From positions 10,838,501 to 10,902,500 of the forward strand of contig NC_010162.1 in assembly GCF_000067165.1 (NCBI RefSeq): a stretch of 64,000 nt of DNA, given 5' to 3'. The stretch comes from Sorangium cellulosum So ce56 (GTDB lineage Bacteria; Myxococcota_A; Polyangia; Polyangiales; Polyangiaceae). The position numbers were made by a program, and so were the translations under genes. Shown here piece after piece: positions 37,432 through 46,175 of this stretch. Under the pieces are notes generated by a model. The model was given only the letters and a program-made list of their open reading frames with translations, had not been told where the DNA came from and made no database searches. How positions within the stretch are numbered: position 1 is the first letter of the stretch; each line of letters begins with the position of its first letter.

Positions 37432-40400
37432 TCAATCCGGCCGCACCCAGTGCAGGATGGCCGACATCAGCCGCCCCTCGTCCACCGGCTTGGCCACGAA
37501 ATCGTTCAGCCCTGCGTCCAGGCACTTCTGTCGATCTTCCGGCATCGCCTTGGCCGTCACCGCGATGATCGGCAGCTCGTTGAAGCGAGGATCGCTCCGG
37601 ATCTCCCGCGTCGCCTCGTAGCCGTCGAGCTCGGGCATCATGATGTCCATGAGGACAATATCGATGGGCGAATCGGCCTCGCGCAAGATCTCGATACCGT
37701 GCCTGGCGTTCTCGGCCAGGACCACGTGCGCCCCGCGCCGCTCGAGCAGGCTCGTGATGGCGAAGACGTTGCGCGCGTCATCGTCGATGACGAGCACGCT
37801 GCGCCCGGCGAGCGCGACCGAGGAGGCGCCGTTCGTGAGGAGCGGCGCGACCGGCTCGGGCAGCTCGGCGCGCGCCGGCCTCGTCGCCTTCAGCTCCGTC
37901 CGCTCCGCCGGCAGGTACAGGGTGAACTTGCTGCCGAGCCCGGGCGTGCTGTTCAGCGAGATCTCCCCGCCGAGCAGGCTGGCCAGCTCCCGGCTGATCG
38001 TCAGGCCGAGCCCCGTGCCGCCGTAGGTGCGGCTGGTCGACGCGTCCGCCTGCTGGAACGCGTCGAAGATGAGCGTCTGCTTCTCTGTCGGGATGCCGAT
38101 ACCCGTGTCCGTGACGGCGAACGCCAGGACGGTCTTCGCCTTGATGAGCGTCTCCCGCTTGAACGTGAGCCCCTTGCTGGCCACCTCGATCTCGAGCGAG
38201 ATCCGCCCGGACGACGTGAACTTGAACGCGTTGGACAGCAGGTTCTTCAGGATCTGCTGGAGCCGCTGCAGATCCGTCATGATCCCCGCGGGGACGCCGG
38301 TCGCGACCCGCACCCAAAACTCGAGCTCCTTCTGCTCGGCGATCTGCCGGAAGCTCCGCTCGACGTACTCGGCCAGCTCGGAGAGCAGCACCCGCTGGGT
38401 CTTCACGTCGATCTTGCCGGCCTCGATCTTCGACAGGTCGAGGATCTCGTTGATGAGCTGCAGGAGGTCCTGCCCCGCCGCGGCGATCGTCTTCGCGTAC
38501 TCGACCTGCTTCGGCGTGAGCGTGTGCTCCTCGTTGTCCGCGAGGATCCTGGCGAGGATGAGCAGGCTGTTCAGCGGCGTGCGCAGCTCGTGCGACATGT
38601 TCGCGAGGAACTCGGACTTGTACTTCGAGGTGCGCGACAGCTCCCTCGCCTTCTCCTCCAGGGAGGCGCTGGCGCGCGCGATCTCGCGGTTCTTGATCTC
38701 GAGCTCCGACGCCTTCTCCTCCAGCTCCTGCGAGCGCGAGCCGAGCTCGGTGTTGGACCTCTGGAGCTCCTGGAGCAGCTCCTCCGTCCTCATGCTGGCG
38801 CCGATCATGTTGAACACGACGCCGATCGACTGCGTGAGCTGCTCGAGGAACGTGAGGTGGATGGGCGTGAAGTTCTGGAAGCTCGCCAGCTCGATGACCG
38901 CCTTGAGGCCGCCCTCGAAGAGCACCGGCAGGACGCAGATGTTGCGCGGCGGCGCGTCGCCGAGGCCCGAGCTCACCCGGATGTAGTCGTCCGGGAGATC
39001 CGTGACGACGATGCTCTTCTTCTCCAGGCCGCACTGCCCGACGAGCCCCTCGCCCAGCGCGAACCGGTTGGAGATGCCCTTGCGCTTCTGGAACGCGTAG
39101 CTCGACGTGAGCTTGAGCGCCGGGTACTTCTCCTCGGACTCGAGCACGTAGAAGGCCCCGTGCTGCGCCGAGACGAGCGGCGTCACCTCGGACATGATGA
39201 GGCGGGAGAGCGCCTCGATCGTCCGCTGCCCGGCCATCATCCCGGAGAAGCGCGCCAGGTTCGTCTTCAGCCAGTCCTGCTCCTGGTTGGCGCGCGTCGT
39301 GTCCCGCAGGTTCGAGATCATCTGGTTGATGTTGTCCTTCAGCTGGAGGACCTCGCCCTGCGCCTCGACCGAGATGGCCCGCGTGAGGTCGCCCTTCGTC
39401 ACGGCGGTGGCGACCTCGGCGATGGCGCGCACCTGCGTGGTGAGGTTGCCCGCGAGCTGGTTCACGTTGTCCGTGAGGTCCCTCCACGTGCCGGCCGCGC
39501 CGGGCACCTTGGCCTGGCCGCCGAGCTTGCCCTCGATGCCGACCTCGCGCGCGACCGTGGTCACCTGCTCGGCGAACACGCGGAGCGTGTAGGTCATGTC
39601 GTTGATGGTGTCCGCCAGCGACGCGATCTCGCCCTTGGCCTCCAGGGCGAGCTTCTGGCGGAGATCGCCGTTCGCGACCGCGGTCACGACCTTGGCGATG
39701 CCGCGCACCTGCGAGGTGAGGTTCGAGGCCATGACGTTGACGTTCTCGGTCAGGTCCTTCCACGTGCCGGAGACCCCGGGCACCTGCGCCTGGCCGCCGA
39801 GCTTGCCCTCGGTGCCTACCTCGCGCGCCACGCGCGTCACCTCCGCGGCGAACGCGCGCAGCTGATCGACCATCTTGTTGATGGTGTCCTTCAGCTCGAG
39901 GATCTCCCCCTTCGCCTCGACCGTGATCTTCTGGGACAGGTCGCCGCTCGCGACCGCCTTCGTGACGAGGGCGATGTTGCGCACCTGGTTCGTCAGGTTG
40001 CCGGCGAGCTGGTTCACGTTGTCGGTGAGGTCCTTCCACGTGCCGGCGACGCCCGGCACCTGCGCCTGGCCGCCGAGCTTGCCGTCCGTGCCTACCTCGC
40101 GCGCCACGCGCGTCACCTCCGCGGCGAAGGCGCGCAGCTGATCGACCATCTTGTTGATGGTGTCCTTCAGCTCGAGGATCTCCCCCTTCGCCTCGACCGC
40201 GATCTTCTGGGACAGGTCGCCGCTCGCGACCGCCTTCGTGACGAGGGCGATGTTGCGCACCTGGTTGGTCAGGTTGCCCGCGAGGACATTCACGTTGTCC
40301 GTGAGGTCCTTCCACGTCCCGCTGACGCCGCGCACCTCCGCCTGCGCGCCCAGCTTGCCCTCCGTGCCTACCTCGCGCGCCACGCGCGTCACCTCCGACG

Positions 40401-41766
40401 CGAACGCGCGCAGCTGCTCCACCATCTTGTTGATGGTGTCCTTCAGCTCGAGGATCTCCCCCTTCGCCTCGGCGGTGATCTTCTGAGAGAGATCGCCCTT
40501 GGCGACGGCCGTCGTGACGAGGGCGATGTTGCGCACCTGGTTCGTCAGGTTGCCGGCGAGCTGGTTCACGTTGTCGGTGAGGTCCTTCCACGTGCCGGCG
40601 ACGCCCGGCACCTGCGCCTGGCCGCCGAGCTTGCCGTCCGTGCCTACCTCGCGCGCGACGCGCGTCACCTCCGCGGCGAACGTCCGAAGCTGCTCCACCA
40701 TCTTGTTGATGGTGTTCTTCAGCTCGAGGATCTCCCCCTTCGCCTCGACCGTGATCTGCTTCGACAGGTCGCCGTTCGCCACCGCCGTCGTCACGACCGC
40801 GATGTTGCGCACCTGGTTCGTCAGGTTGCCCGCGAGGACATTCACGTTGTCCGTGAGGTCCTTCCACGTCCCGCTGACGCCGCGCACCTCCGCCTGCGCG
40901 CCCAGCTTGCCCTCCGTGCCTACCTCGCGCGCCACGCGCGTCACCTCCGACGCGAACGCGCGCAGCTGCTCCACCATCTTGTTGATGGTGTTCTTCAGCT
41001 CGAGGATCTCCCCCTTCGCCTCGACCGTGATCTGCTTCGACAGGTCGCCGTTCGCCACCGCCGTCGTCACGACCGCGATGTTGCGCACCTGGTTGGTCAG
41101 GTTGCCCGCAAGGACATTCACGTTGTCCGTGAGGTCCTTCCACGTCCCGCTGACGCCGCGCACCTCCGCCTGCGCGCCCAGCTTGCCCTCCGTGCCTACC
41201 TCGCGCGCCACGCGCGTCACCTCCGACGCGAACGCGCGCAGCTGCTCCACCATCTTGTTGATGGTGTTCTTCAGCTCGAGGATCTCCCCCTTCGCCTCGA
41301 CCGTGATCTGCTTCGACAGGTCGCCGTTCGCCACCGCCGTCGTCACGACCGCGATGTTGCGCACCTGGTTGGTCAGGTTGCCCGCGAGGACATTCACGTT
41401 GTCCGTGAGGTCCTTCCACGTCCCGCTGACGCCCTGCACCTCCGCCTGCGCGCCGAGCTTGCCCTCGGTGCCGACCTCGCGCGCCACGCGCGTGATCTCG
41501 GAGCCGACGGTCTGCAGCTGCTGGACGACGTCGTTCACCTCATCGGCGATCTGACCGATCGTCCCGGGCACCTCGCCGATGCCGACGCGCGCGGAGAAGT
41601 TGCCGGCCTTCACCGCCTTGAGCACCTCCAGCACCGCCTGGAGCTGCATCTCCCGCACATCCAGGTGGCTCCCGTTGGCGCCGCGCTTGCGGGGCGGCGG
41701 CTTCTTCTTGCTCGCTCCGCTCCCGTGCTTGTCCTTCGAGGTCGCCGCGATGTTGTTCGATTGCAT
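37432..41766 (-). CDS. poly-HAMP-GAF hybrid histidine kinase with receiver
   Basis: The product (1444 aa) starts at ATG 41766 with AGGAAGG upstream. After a short basic N-terminus comes a HAMP unit, then eight tandem repeats of about 92 residues (about 90-815). Each holds two HAMP-like halves: AREVGTEGKLG...GTWKDLTDNVN and NIA.V..AVA.GDLS..I..EAKGEI. A GAF domain (about 840-985), coiled coil, HisKA (MSHELRTPLNSL, about 1055), HATPase (NAFKFT, GGTGLGL) and C-terminal receiver (VIDDDARN, D in LMDIMMPELDG) follow. There is no transmembrane helix. The layout recalls fungal group III osmosensing kinases and bacterial soluble poly-HAMP kinases, in which HAMP arrays transmit conformational signals. 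Confidence 0.92.
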   Translation of the reverse strand: MQSNNIAATSKDKHGSGASKKKPPPRKRGANGSHLDVREMQLQAVLEVLKAVKAGNFSARVGIGEVPGTIGQIADEVNDVVQQLQTVGSEITRVAREVGTEGKLGAQAEVQGVSGTWKDLTDNVNVLAGNLTNQVRNIAVVTTAVANGDLSKQITVEAKGEILELKNTINKMVEQLRAFASEVTRVAREVGTEGKLGAQAEVRGVSGTWKDLTDNVNVLAGNLTNQVRNIAVVTTAVANGDLSKQITVEAKGEILELKNTINKMVEQLRAFASEVTRVAREVGTEGKLGAQAEVRGVSGTWKDLTDNVNVLAGNLTNQVRNIAVVTTAVANGDLSKQITVEAKGEILELKNTINKMVEQLRTFAAEVTRVAREVGTDGKLGGQAQVPGVAGTWKDLTDNVNQLAGNLTNQVRNIALVTTAVAKGDLSQKITAEAKGEILELKDTINKMVEQLRAFASEVTRVAREVGTEGKLGAQAEVRGVSGTWKDLTDNVNVLAGNLTNQVRNIALVTKAVASGDLSQKIAVEAKGEILELKDTINKMVDQLRAFAAEVTRVAREVGTDGKLGGQAQVPGVAGTWKDLTDNVNQLAGNLTNQVRNIALVTKAVASGDLSQKITVEAKGEILELKDTINKMVDQLRAFAAEVTRVAREVGTEGKLGGQAQVPGVSGTWKDLTENVNVMASNLTSQVRGIAKVVTAVANGDLRQKLALEAKGEIASLADTINDMTYTLRVFAEQVTTVAREVGIEGKLGGQAKVPGAAGTWRDLTDNVNQLAGNLTTQVRAIAEVATAVTKGDLTRAISVEAQGEVLQLKDNINQMISNLRDTTRANQEQDWLKTNLARFSGMMAGQRTIEALSRLIMSEVTPLVSAQHGAFYVLESEEKYPALKLTSSYAFQKRKGISNRFALGEGLVGQCGLEKKSIVVTDLPDDYIRVSSGLGDAPPRNICVLPVLFEGGLKAVIELASFQNFTPIHLTFLEQLTQSIGVVFNMIGASMRTEELLQELQRSNTELGSRSQELEEKASELEIKNREIARASASLEEKARELSRTSKYKSEFLANMSHELRTPLNSLLILARILADNEEHTLTPKQVEYAKTIAAAGQDLLQLINEILDLSKIEAGKIDVKTQRVLLSELAEYVERSFRQIAEQKELEFWVRVATGVPAGIMTDLQRLQQILKNLLSNAFKFTSSGRISLEIEVASKGLTFKRETLIKAKTVLAFAVTDTGIGIPTEKQTLIFDAFQQADASTSRTYGGTGLGLTISRELASLLGGEISLNSTPGLGSKFTLYLPAERTELKATRPARAELPEPVAPLLTNGASSVALAGRSVLVIDDDARNVFAITSLLERRGAHVVLAENARHGIEILREADSPIDIVLMDIMMPELDGYEATREIRSDPRFNELPIIAVTAKAMPEDRQKCLDAGLNDFVAKPVDEGRLMSAILHWVRPD
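39292..41500 (-). repeat. eight 276-bp tandem coding repeats (double-HAMP units)
   Basis: The repeats encode the HAMP array. Equivalent positions recur at 40867, 41143 and 41419, exactly 276 bp apart, with only a few base differences between neighbouring copies. Two sub-types alternate: EVRGVSGTW (NVNVLAGN) and QVPGVAGTW (NVNQLAGN). The last copies are more diverged. Boundaries are approximate. Confidence 0.85.
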
Positions 41767-41878
41767 GACCACCTTCCTGACGACGATAGCGCGCCTGGAG
41801 TGCTAGTTCCCGTTTCAGGTGTTCAGACCTCGTCGACGCCGGGGGAGCTCGGCGTCATGAGACCCTGGAGGACCGCCG

Positions 41879-42319
41879 TCACGACTTGCCGCGGCGCAAT
41901 ACCTCCGCGACTTGCCGCTGGAGACGAGCATGCTCGATATCGCGAGCGCGGCGCTCGAGCGCGCGTCGCATGCGAGAGCTTAGCTCATCGGAGCGGAAAG
42001 GTTTGGAGAGGTAGTCGGAGGCGCCGACGCGGAGGGCGCGCATCCCGGTCTCGACGGAGCCGAACGCGGTGATCGCGATGATCGCCAGCGACGGGTCGTG
42101 CTCCTTGGCCCGCGCGATCAGCTCGATGCCATCCATCCCCGGCATGCGAATGTCGGTGATCAGCAGGTCGAAGCCCCCCGACGGCAGCAGACCGAGGCCC
42201 GACATCGCATCGGCCACGTGCGTCGCTTGGTAGCCGTGGTCCTTGGCGATGTCAACGACGAACCGGCCGAGATCATCGTCGTCTTCGACAACCAACACAC
42301 TCGGTGAGCTCAAACTCAT
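41879..42319 (-). CDS. response regulator, receiver domain only
   Basis: The product (146 aa) is one receiver domain: acidic pocket EDDDD (12-16), phospho-acceptor D56 (LLITDIRMPGMDG), T/S switch in ITAFGS and K107 in SKPF. A short helical tail (LERRARDIEHARLQRQV) replaces an output domain. Such receivers pass phosphate on or act by protein binding. The ATG overlaps the stop of the upstream histidine kinase gene, so that kinase is its probable phosphodonor. The poly-HAMP kinase gene follows 112 bp downstream. Confidence 0.9.
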   Translation of the reverse strand: MSLSSPSVLVVEDDDDLGRFVVDIAKDHGYQATHVADAMSGLGLLPSGGFDLLITDIRMPGMDGIELIARAKEHDPSLAIIAITAFGSVETGMRALRVGASDYLSKPFRSDELSSRMRRALERRARDIEHARLQRQVAEVLRRGKS

Positions 42320-43935
42320 GCTTTCTGCCCTTCCTCTCTACCCCCCCTATTCGACTCCGAGCTCGCCTCTGAGCTCGCTTCCACGCTCGCCGGTGAACCG
42401 GACACGATCGCGGGTAGCGTGACACGGAAACACGCCCCGCCCGTCGACGAGGCGGTGGCCTCCACCGAGCCGCCGGCTTCCTCGACGATCCCACGGACGA
42501 TCGCGAGCCCGAGCCCGCTGCCGCCGCCGGCCGCCTTCGTCGTGAAGAACGGGTCGAAGATCCGGCGCAGATCCTCGCCGGGGATCCCCGGCCCCGCGTC
42601 GGCGACCTCGAAGCACACGACGGAAGAGCCCGCTGGACCATCGCACTCGGGCAGGATGCGCACCTCGAGCTCGCCGCCGCGGCTCTGGGCCTCGACGGCG
42701 TTCAAGCACAGATTGAACACGACCTGAAACAGACGATCGGAGTCGAGCGCGACGCGCACCCTCGCGGCGCCCTCGCACACGACGCTCGGCTCGATGCCGC
42801 GCCTCCTGCACTCCGGGCCCAGGAAGGCGACCACATCGTCGATGACGCGCCTGAGATCGCTGTCCGCCTGCTGCGGTCTCGGCGGCCGAGCGAGGGAGAC
42901 GAGGCGAGAGACGACGCGCGTGATCCGCTCGGACTGTCGCGCGATGGTCTCCAGCTCGGCGCGCAGGTGCTCCGGGCAGCCGGGCAGATCGGCCGCGCGG
43001 CGCGCGCGGCCATGGATCACGTTCAGCGGCGATCCGATCTCGTGGCCGAGCGAGGTCGCCACCTGCCCCGCGGCGGCGAGCGCCTGCGCCTGCTGCAGCT
43101 TGCGCTCCCCGTTCACCCGCGCCGCCTCCTCCCGCACGGCGCGCTCCCGCGCCTCGCGGAGAGAGCAGGTCATCGTGTTGAAGGCGCTCGCCAGGCGAGA
43201 GAGCTCCTCCGCGCCGCGCTCGGGCACGGCCGCGTCCAGATCGCCGCTCGCGACGCGCTCGGCCCCGGCGAGGATGGCCCGCGCCGGGAGCGCGACCGTG
43301 AAGCGCCCGACGAGCCCGGCGACGACCGCGCTGACCAGCAGCAGCACGACGCCGGTCACCGCGAGGCCGTGATTCAACGTCCTCTCCAGCACCTCGATAT
43401 AGTGACGATCGCGCACCAGGACGGCGACCAGGGGCTGATTGGCGCTGCTCGGCCGGATGGAGACCGTGCGGAGCAGCACGGATTGCTCGGCCAGGCTGGC
43501 GGTCTCCTCGATGTCGCCGCCTTCACGGAACGCCCGGCGCGCGAGCTCCTCGAGGCGCGCTGCTTCGCGCTCGACTCCCTTCGTGATGAAGATCGCCTCA
43601 CCTTCGCTGGTGAACGCGGCGATGCCAAGGATGCGCTCGGCGCTCGCGAAATCCTCTGCCCTCCGCCGGACGAGCGCGACGTCGCTGCGCTGCAGCGCGC
43701 TCTCGACGAACGCCTGAAGCAGGGTGGCGTAGTTGCGGAGCTCCGCCGTGGCCTCCTCCCGCAGGACCTGCTTGCGGTGCGCCGACGCGAAGATGCCATA
43801 CAGCAGGATGGCCATCGCGATGGGGAGGACGAGAGACAACCAGAACTGGTGCGCGAGCCTCATCCCCCCCGGTCGGCGCTGGTGCTGCAGTACCATACGG
43901 CGATCCACCGCGACCCCCAGGGGACGCCCTCGCAT
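42316..43935 (-). CDS. membrane sensor histidine kinase
   Basis: The product (539 aa) uses ATG 43935, preceded by GGAG at 5 nt; internal ATGs at 43896 and 43863 have weaker sites. A membrane helix (FWLSLVLPIAMAILLYGIF) is followed by a sensor region of about 150 residues, a second helix (GVVLLLVSAVVAGLVG) and a HAMP domain. HisKA reads SLGHEIGSPLN (His about 298), and HATPase has NLCLNAVEA, DAGPGIPG and GGGSGLGLAIV. Its stop overlaps the receiver gene. It heads the four-gene minus-strand signalling block. The signal is unknown. Confidence 0.9.
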   Translation of the reverse strand: MRGRPLGVAVDRRMVLQHQRRPGGMRLAHQFWLSLVLPIAMAILLYGIFASAHRKQVLREEATAELRNYATLLQAFVESALQRSDVALVRRRAEDFASAERILGIAAFTSEGEAIFITKGVEREAARLEELARRAFREGGDIEETASLAEQSVLLRTVSIRPSSANQPLVAVLVRDRHYIEVLERTLNHGLAVTGVVLLLVSAVVAGLVGRFTVALPARAILAGAERVASGDLDAAVPERGAEELSRLASAFNTMTCSLREARERAVREEAARVNGERKLQQAQALAAAGQVATSLGHEIGSPLNVIHGRARRAADLPGCPEHLRAELETIARQSERITRVVSRLVSLARPPRPQQADSDLRRVIDDVVAFLGPECRRRGIEPSVVCEGAARVRVALDSDRLFQVVFNLCLNAVEAQSRGGELEVRILPECDGPAGSSVVCFEVADAGPGIPGEDLRRIFDPFFTTKAAGGGSGLGLAIVRGIVEEAGGSVEATASSTGGACFRVTLPAIVSGSPASVEASSEASSESNRGGREEGQKA

Positions 43936-44288
43936 TAACGCTCCGCGTCATAACGCGGCTGCATGTTCGTATTCGGGTATCTGGCGGGCTCATCCGCGTC
44001 GTTCGGCTCGTTGCCGCGTACTTTCGTACGCCTCACGCGCCTGCCTAACGGCTGAGCTCGTATCCCACGAATCTGCACCCCGCTTTGACAGCCACCGAGA
44101 TGCGAAGCCCTCGAATTACATCACCATTCCACCTGAGCGGCAAGCGCAACCTCGAGCTCGACAGAGGCGCTCCTCTCACCACCTCGCCGCTACCTCGCCA
44201 CACGAGCGCTCGGCGTCAGGTATTGCCTGAGCGCTGCTCAGGACCGGGCGGACTCCTTCGTGACATTCGTCACGCGACTGCGTGGAGG
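43936..44288. other. intergenic region with no recognised feature
   Basis: These 353 bp separate the divergent signalling block (leftward) from the 3' end of the HxlR gene. GC is lower around 43960-44160. The promoter of the kinase block should lie at its left end, but I see no convincing boxes, genes or large repeats. Confidence 0.5.
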
Positions 44289-44702
44289 CTACGTAGATGA
44301 CGTGGATGACGCCCGCGCGCGCTTCGCCGCCGGTGCGGCTCGTGCCGCCCGCGCGGCGCGCTTCGCCCCCCCGCCGCGCGCCGCGCTCACAACGAGCCGC
44401 TCTCCCCACCGCGAGATCGCCTGCGCCACCTCGCCGAATCCCCGCCCGGCGTCGGTCAGCTCGTACTCCACGCGCACGGGGGGCCCCGGCAGGACGCGCC
44501 GCACCACGAGGCCCAGCGCCTCGAGCTCCTTCAGCCGGCTGGAGAGCATCCGATCGCTGATCGCGTCGAGCCGCTCGCCGATCTCGCCGAAGCGCAGCGC
44601 CCCCTCCTCGAGCGTCGCAATGATGAGCCCGTTCCAGGGCTTTGCGAGCACATCCATCGCGACCTGAAACTTCTCGCAGAGGTGCTGGCACGCGTGCTTC
44701 AT
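44289..44702 (-). CDS. HxlR family transcriptional regulator
   Basis: From ATG 44702 the 137-aa product carries the HxlR winged helix: KPWNGLIIATLEEGALRFGEIGERLDAISDRMLSSRLKEL region with key residues W-N-x-L-I-I, F-x-E-I and I-S-x-R-M-L-x-x-R-L-K-E-L, and wing RVEYELTDAGRGF. Two Cys near the N-terminus (KHACQHLCEKF) could sense thiol-reactive electrophiles, as in HypR/QorR-type members. The C-terminus is an Ala/Arg tail. The gene is divergent from an old-yellow-enzyme gene, with paired operators between, so it most likely represses both until an electrophile is present. Confidence 0.9.
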   Translation of the reverse strand: MKHACQHLCEKFQVAMDVLAKPWNGLIIATLEEGALRFGEIGERLDAISDRMLSSRLKELEALGLVVRRVLPGPPVRVEYELTDAGRGFGEVAQAISRWGERLVVSAARGGGAKRAARAARAAPAAKRARASSTSST

Positions 44703-44733
44703 GTGTCGTCCCAGACACCAGCATGACCCATCC

Positions 44734-44750
44734 ACTTCCAAAAGGGAAGT
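44734..44750. promoter_or_regulatory. HxlR operator 1
   Basis: ACTTCCAAAAGGGAAGT is a perfect 6-bp inverted repeat with a 5-bp centre, lying 32 bp upstream of the HxlR start and 4 bp upstream of the TTGACA box of the reductase promoter. Confidence 0.7.
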
Positions 44751-44753
44751 GAC

Positions 44754-44781
44754 TTGACATCGCGCAGTGCAGATTCATGAT
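44754..44781 (+). promoter_or_regulatory. promoter of the old-yellow-enzyme gene
   Basis: A perfect TTGACA (44754-44759) and CATGAT (44776-44781) stand 16 bp apart. The promoter lies between the two operator repeats, so a bound regulator at either or both would block it. Confidence 0.6.
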
Positions 44782-44799
44782 GCTCGCCGAACGGATGCT

Positions 44800-44816
44800 A
44801 CTTCCCTTTCGGAAGC
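44800..44816. promoter_or_regulatory. HxlR operator 2
   Basis: ACTTCCCTTTCGGAAGC repeats the half-site of operator 1 with 5-bp arms (CTTCC/GGAAG) and the same 5-bp centre. It lies 66 bp downstream of operator 1, just upstream of the reductase ribosome-binding site. Confidence 0.65.
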
Positions 44817-44844
44817 TACATCTTCTTTGCAAGGAGCATCGATC

Positions 44845-45975
44845 GTGACCACCGCCAAAGACCTGCTCTTCAGCCCCTTCGCGCTCGGCCCCCTCTCGCT
44901 GCCGAACCGCCTCGTGATGGCGCCGCTGACGCGCTGCCGCGCCGGCGAGGGCAACGTGCCGACCGAGCTCAACGCGCGGTACTACGAGCAGCGCTCCTCT
45001 GCGGGCTTCATCATCACCGAGGCGACGCAGGTCACCCCGGAGGGCGTCGGATATCTCCGCACACCCGGCATCCACACGGACGCGCAGGTCGCCGGGTGGC
45101 GGCTCGTGACGGACGCGATCCACCGGGCGGGAGGGCGCGGCTTCCTTCAGCTCTGGCACGTCGGGCGGGCGTCGCACCCCTCGTTCCAGCCGAACCGGCA
45201 GGCGCCCGTCTCGTCCTCGGCCATCGCCATCCGCAACGGCCACGCGTACACGCCCGAGGGCCCGCAGCCGTACGCGACCCCGCGCGCCCTGGAGACGGGC
45301 GAGATCGCCGGCGTTGTCGCGCGGTTCGAGGACGGCGCGCGCCGGGCCAAGGCCGCCGGCTTCGATGGAGTCGAGATCCACGCGGCGAACGGCTACCTCA
45401 TCGACCAGTTCCTCCGGGACGGCGTGAACCAGAGGACGGATCGGTACGGCGGCTCGGTCGAGAACCGGGCGCGGTTCCTGCTCGAGATCACCGAGGCCGT
45501 GACCGGGGTGTTCGGCGCCGACCGGGTCGGCGTGCGGGTCTCGCCGCTGGCCGACTTCAACGACATGAGCGACTCCGATCCGAGGGCGCTCTTCGGCCAC
45601 GTCGCCGCCGAGCTCTCGGCGCGCAAGGTCGTCTATCTGCACGTCGTGGAGCCGCTCTCGGGGCAGGCGCTCGACGCCGCGGCGCGGGTGACGCCCCTCC
45701 TCCGCGAGCGGTTCCGCGGCGCCCTCGTCGTGAACGGCGGCTACACGCTGGAGACCGCGGAGGCAGCGCTGCGGACCGGCGCGGCGGATCTCGTCTCCTT
45801 CGGCGCGCCCTTCCTGGCCAACCCCGATCTTCCGGAGCGCCTGTTGCGCCGCGCGCCGCTCAACGCGCCCGACGTCGCGACCTTCTACTCCGAGGGCCCG
45901 CGCGGCTACATCGACTACCCGCGCCTCGGCGAGGCCGCGGTGGAGCGCGCCAGCGCCGGCGCGCAGGTGGCCTGA
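44845..45975 (+). CDS. nemA: old yellow enzyme family NADH:flavin oxidoreductase
   Basis: The product (376 aa) uses GTG 44845 with AAGGAG 7 nt upstream. It is a one-domain FMN TIM barrel of the NemA/OYE class: LPNRLVMAPLTR (19-30), substrate-binding H179-x2-N182-x-Y184 in IHAANGYLID, then RTDRYGGSVENR, and the FMN-phosphate motif SFGAPFLANPDLP near the C-terminus. These enzymes reduce activated alkenes such as maleimides, enones and nitro-compounds using NAD(P)H. Control by the divergent HxlR protein fits an electrophile-detoxification pair like nemR-nemA, though the regulator family differs. The gene symbol is by family resemblance. Confidence 0.88.
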   Translation: MTTAKDLLFSPFALGPLSLPNRLVMAPLTRCRAGEGNVPTELNARYYEQRSSAGFIITEATQVTPEGVGYLRTPGIHTDAQVAGWRLVTDAIHRAGGRGFLQLWHVGRASHPSFQPNRQAPVSSSAIAIRNGHAYTPEGPQPYATPRALETGEIAGVVARFEDGARRAKAAGFDGVEIHAANGYLIDQFLRDGVNQRTDRYGGSVENRARFLLEITEAVTGVFGADRVGVRVSPLADFNDMSDSDPRALFGHVAAELSARKVVYLHVVEPLSGQALDAAARVTPLLRERFRGALVVNGGYTLETAEAALRTGAADLVSFGAPFLANPDLPERLLRRAPLNAPDVATFYSEGPRGYIDYPRLGEAAVERASAGAQVA

Positions 45976-46175
45976 CGGCCTGACGGCTCGAGGGCCCGAG
46001 GGCCTGATCTCATGATCCGATGGCCTGATCGGGCGGAGGCGGGCGGAGGTGGCGAGGAGCTCCCGCGCCGCCGCCCGTGATAGGCTCCCAGCCCGATGCC
46101 GGCCGCCCATCCGCTGCTCCCGAACGACGAGATCCCCACGGCGCCGCGCCCGGCGCGCTCGCCCGCGGAGGCGCC

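Noticed and set aside
37387..42072. 1561-codon plus-strand frame opposite the poly-HAMP kinase
   Set aside because: Its repetitive HLRLRAQLALRAYLARHARHL-like pattern (shortened here) is simply the antisense of the HAMP repeats.
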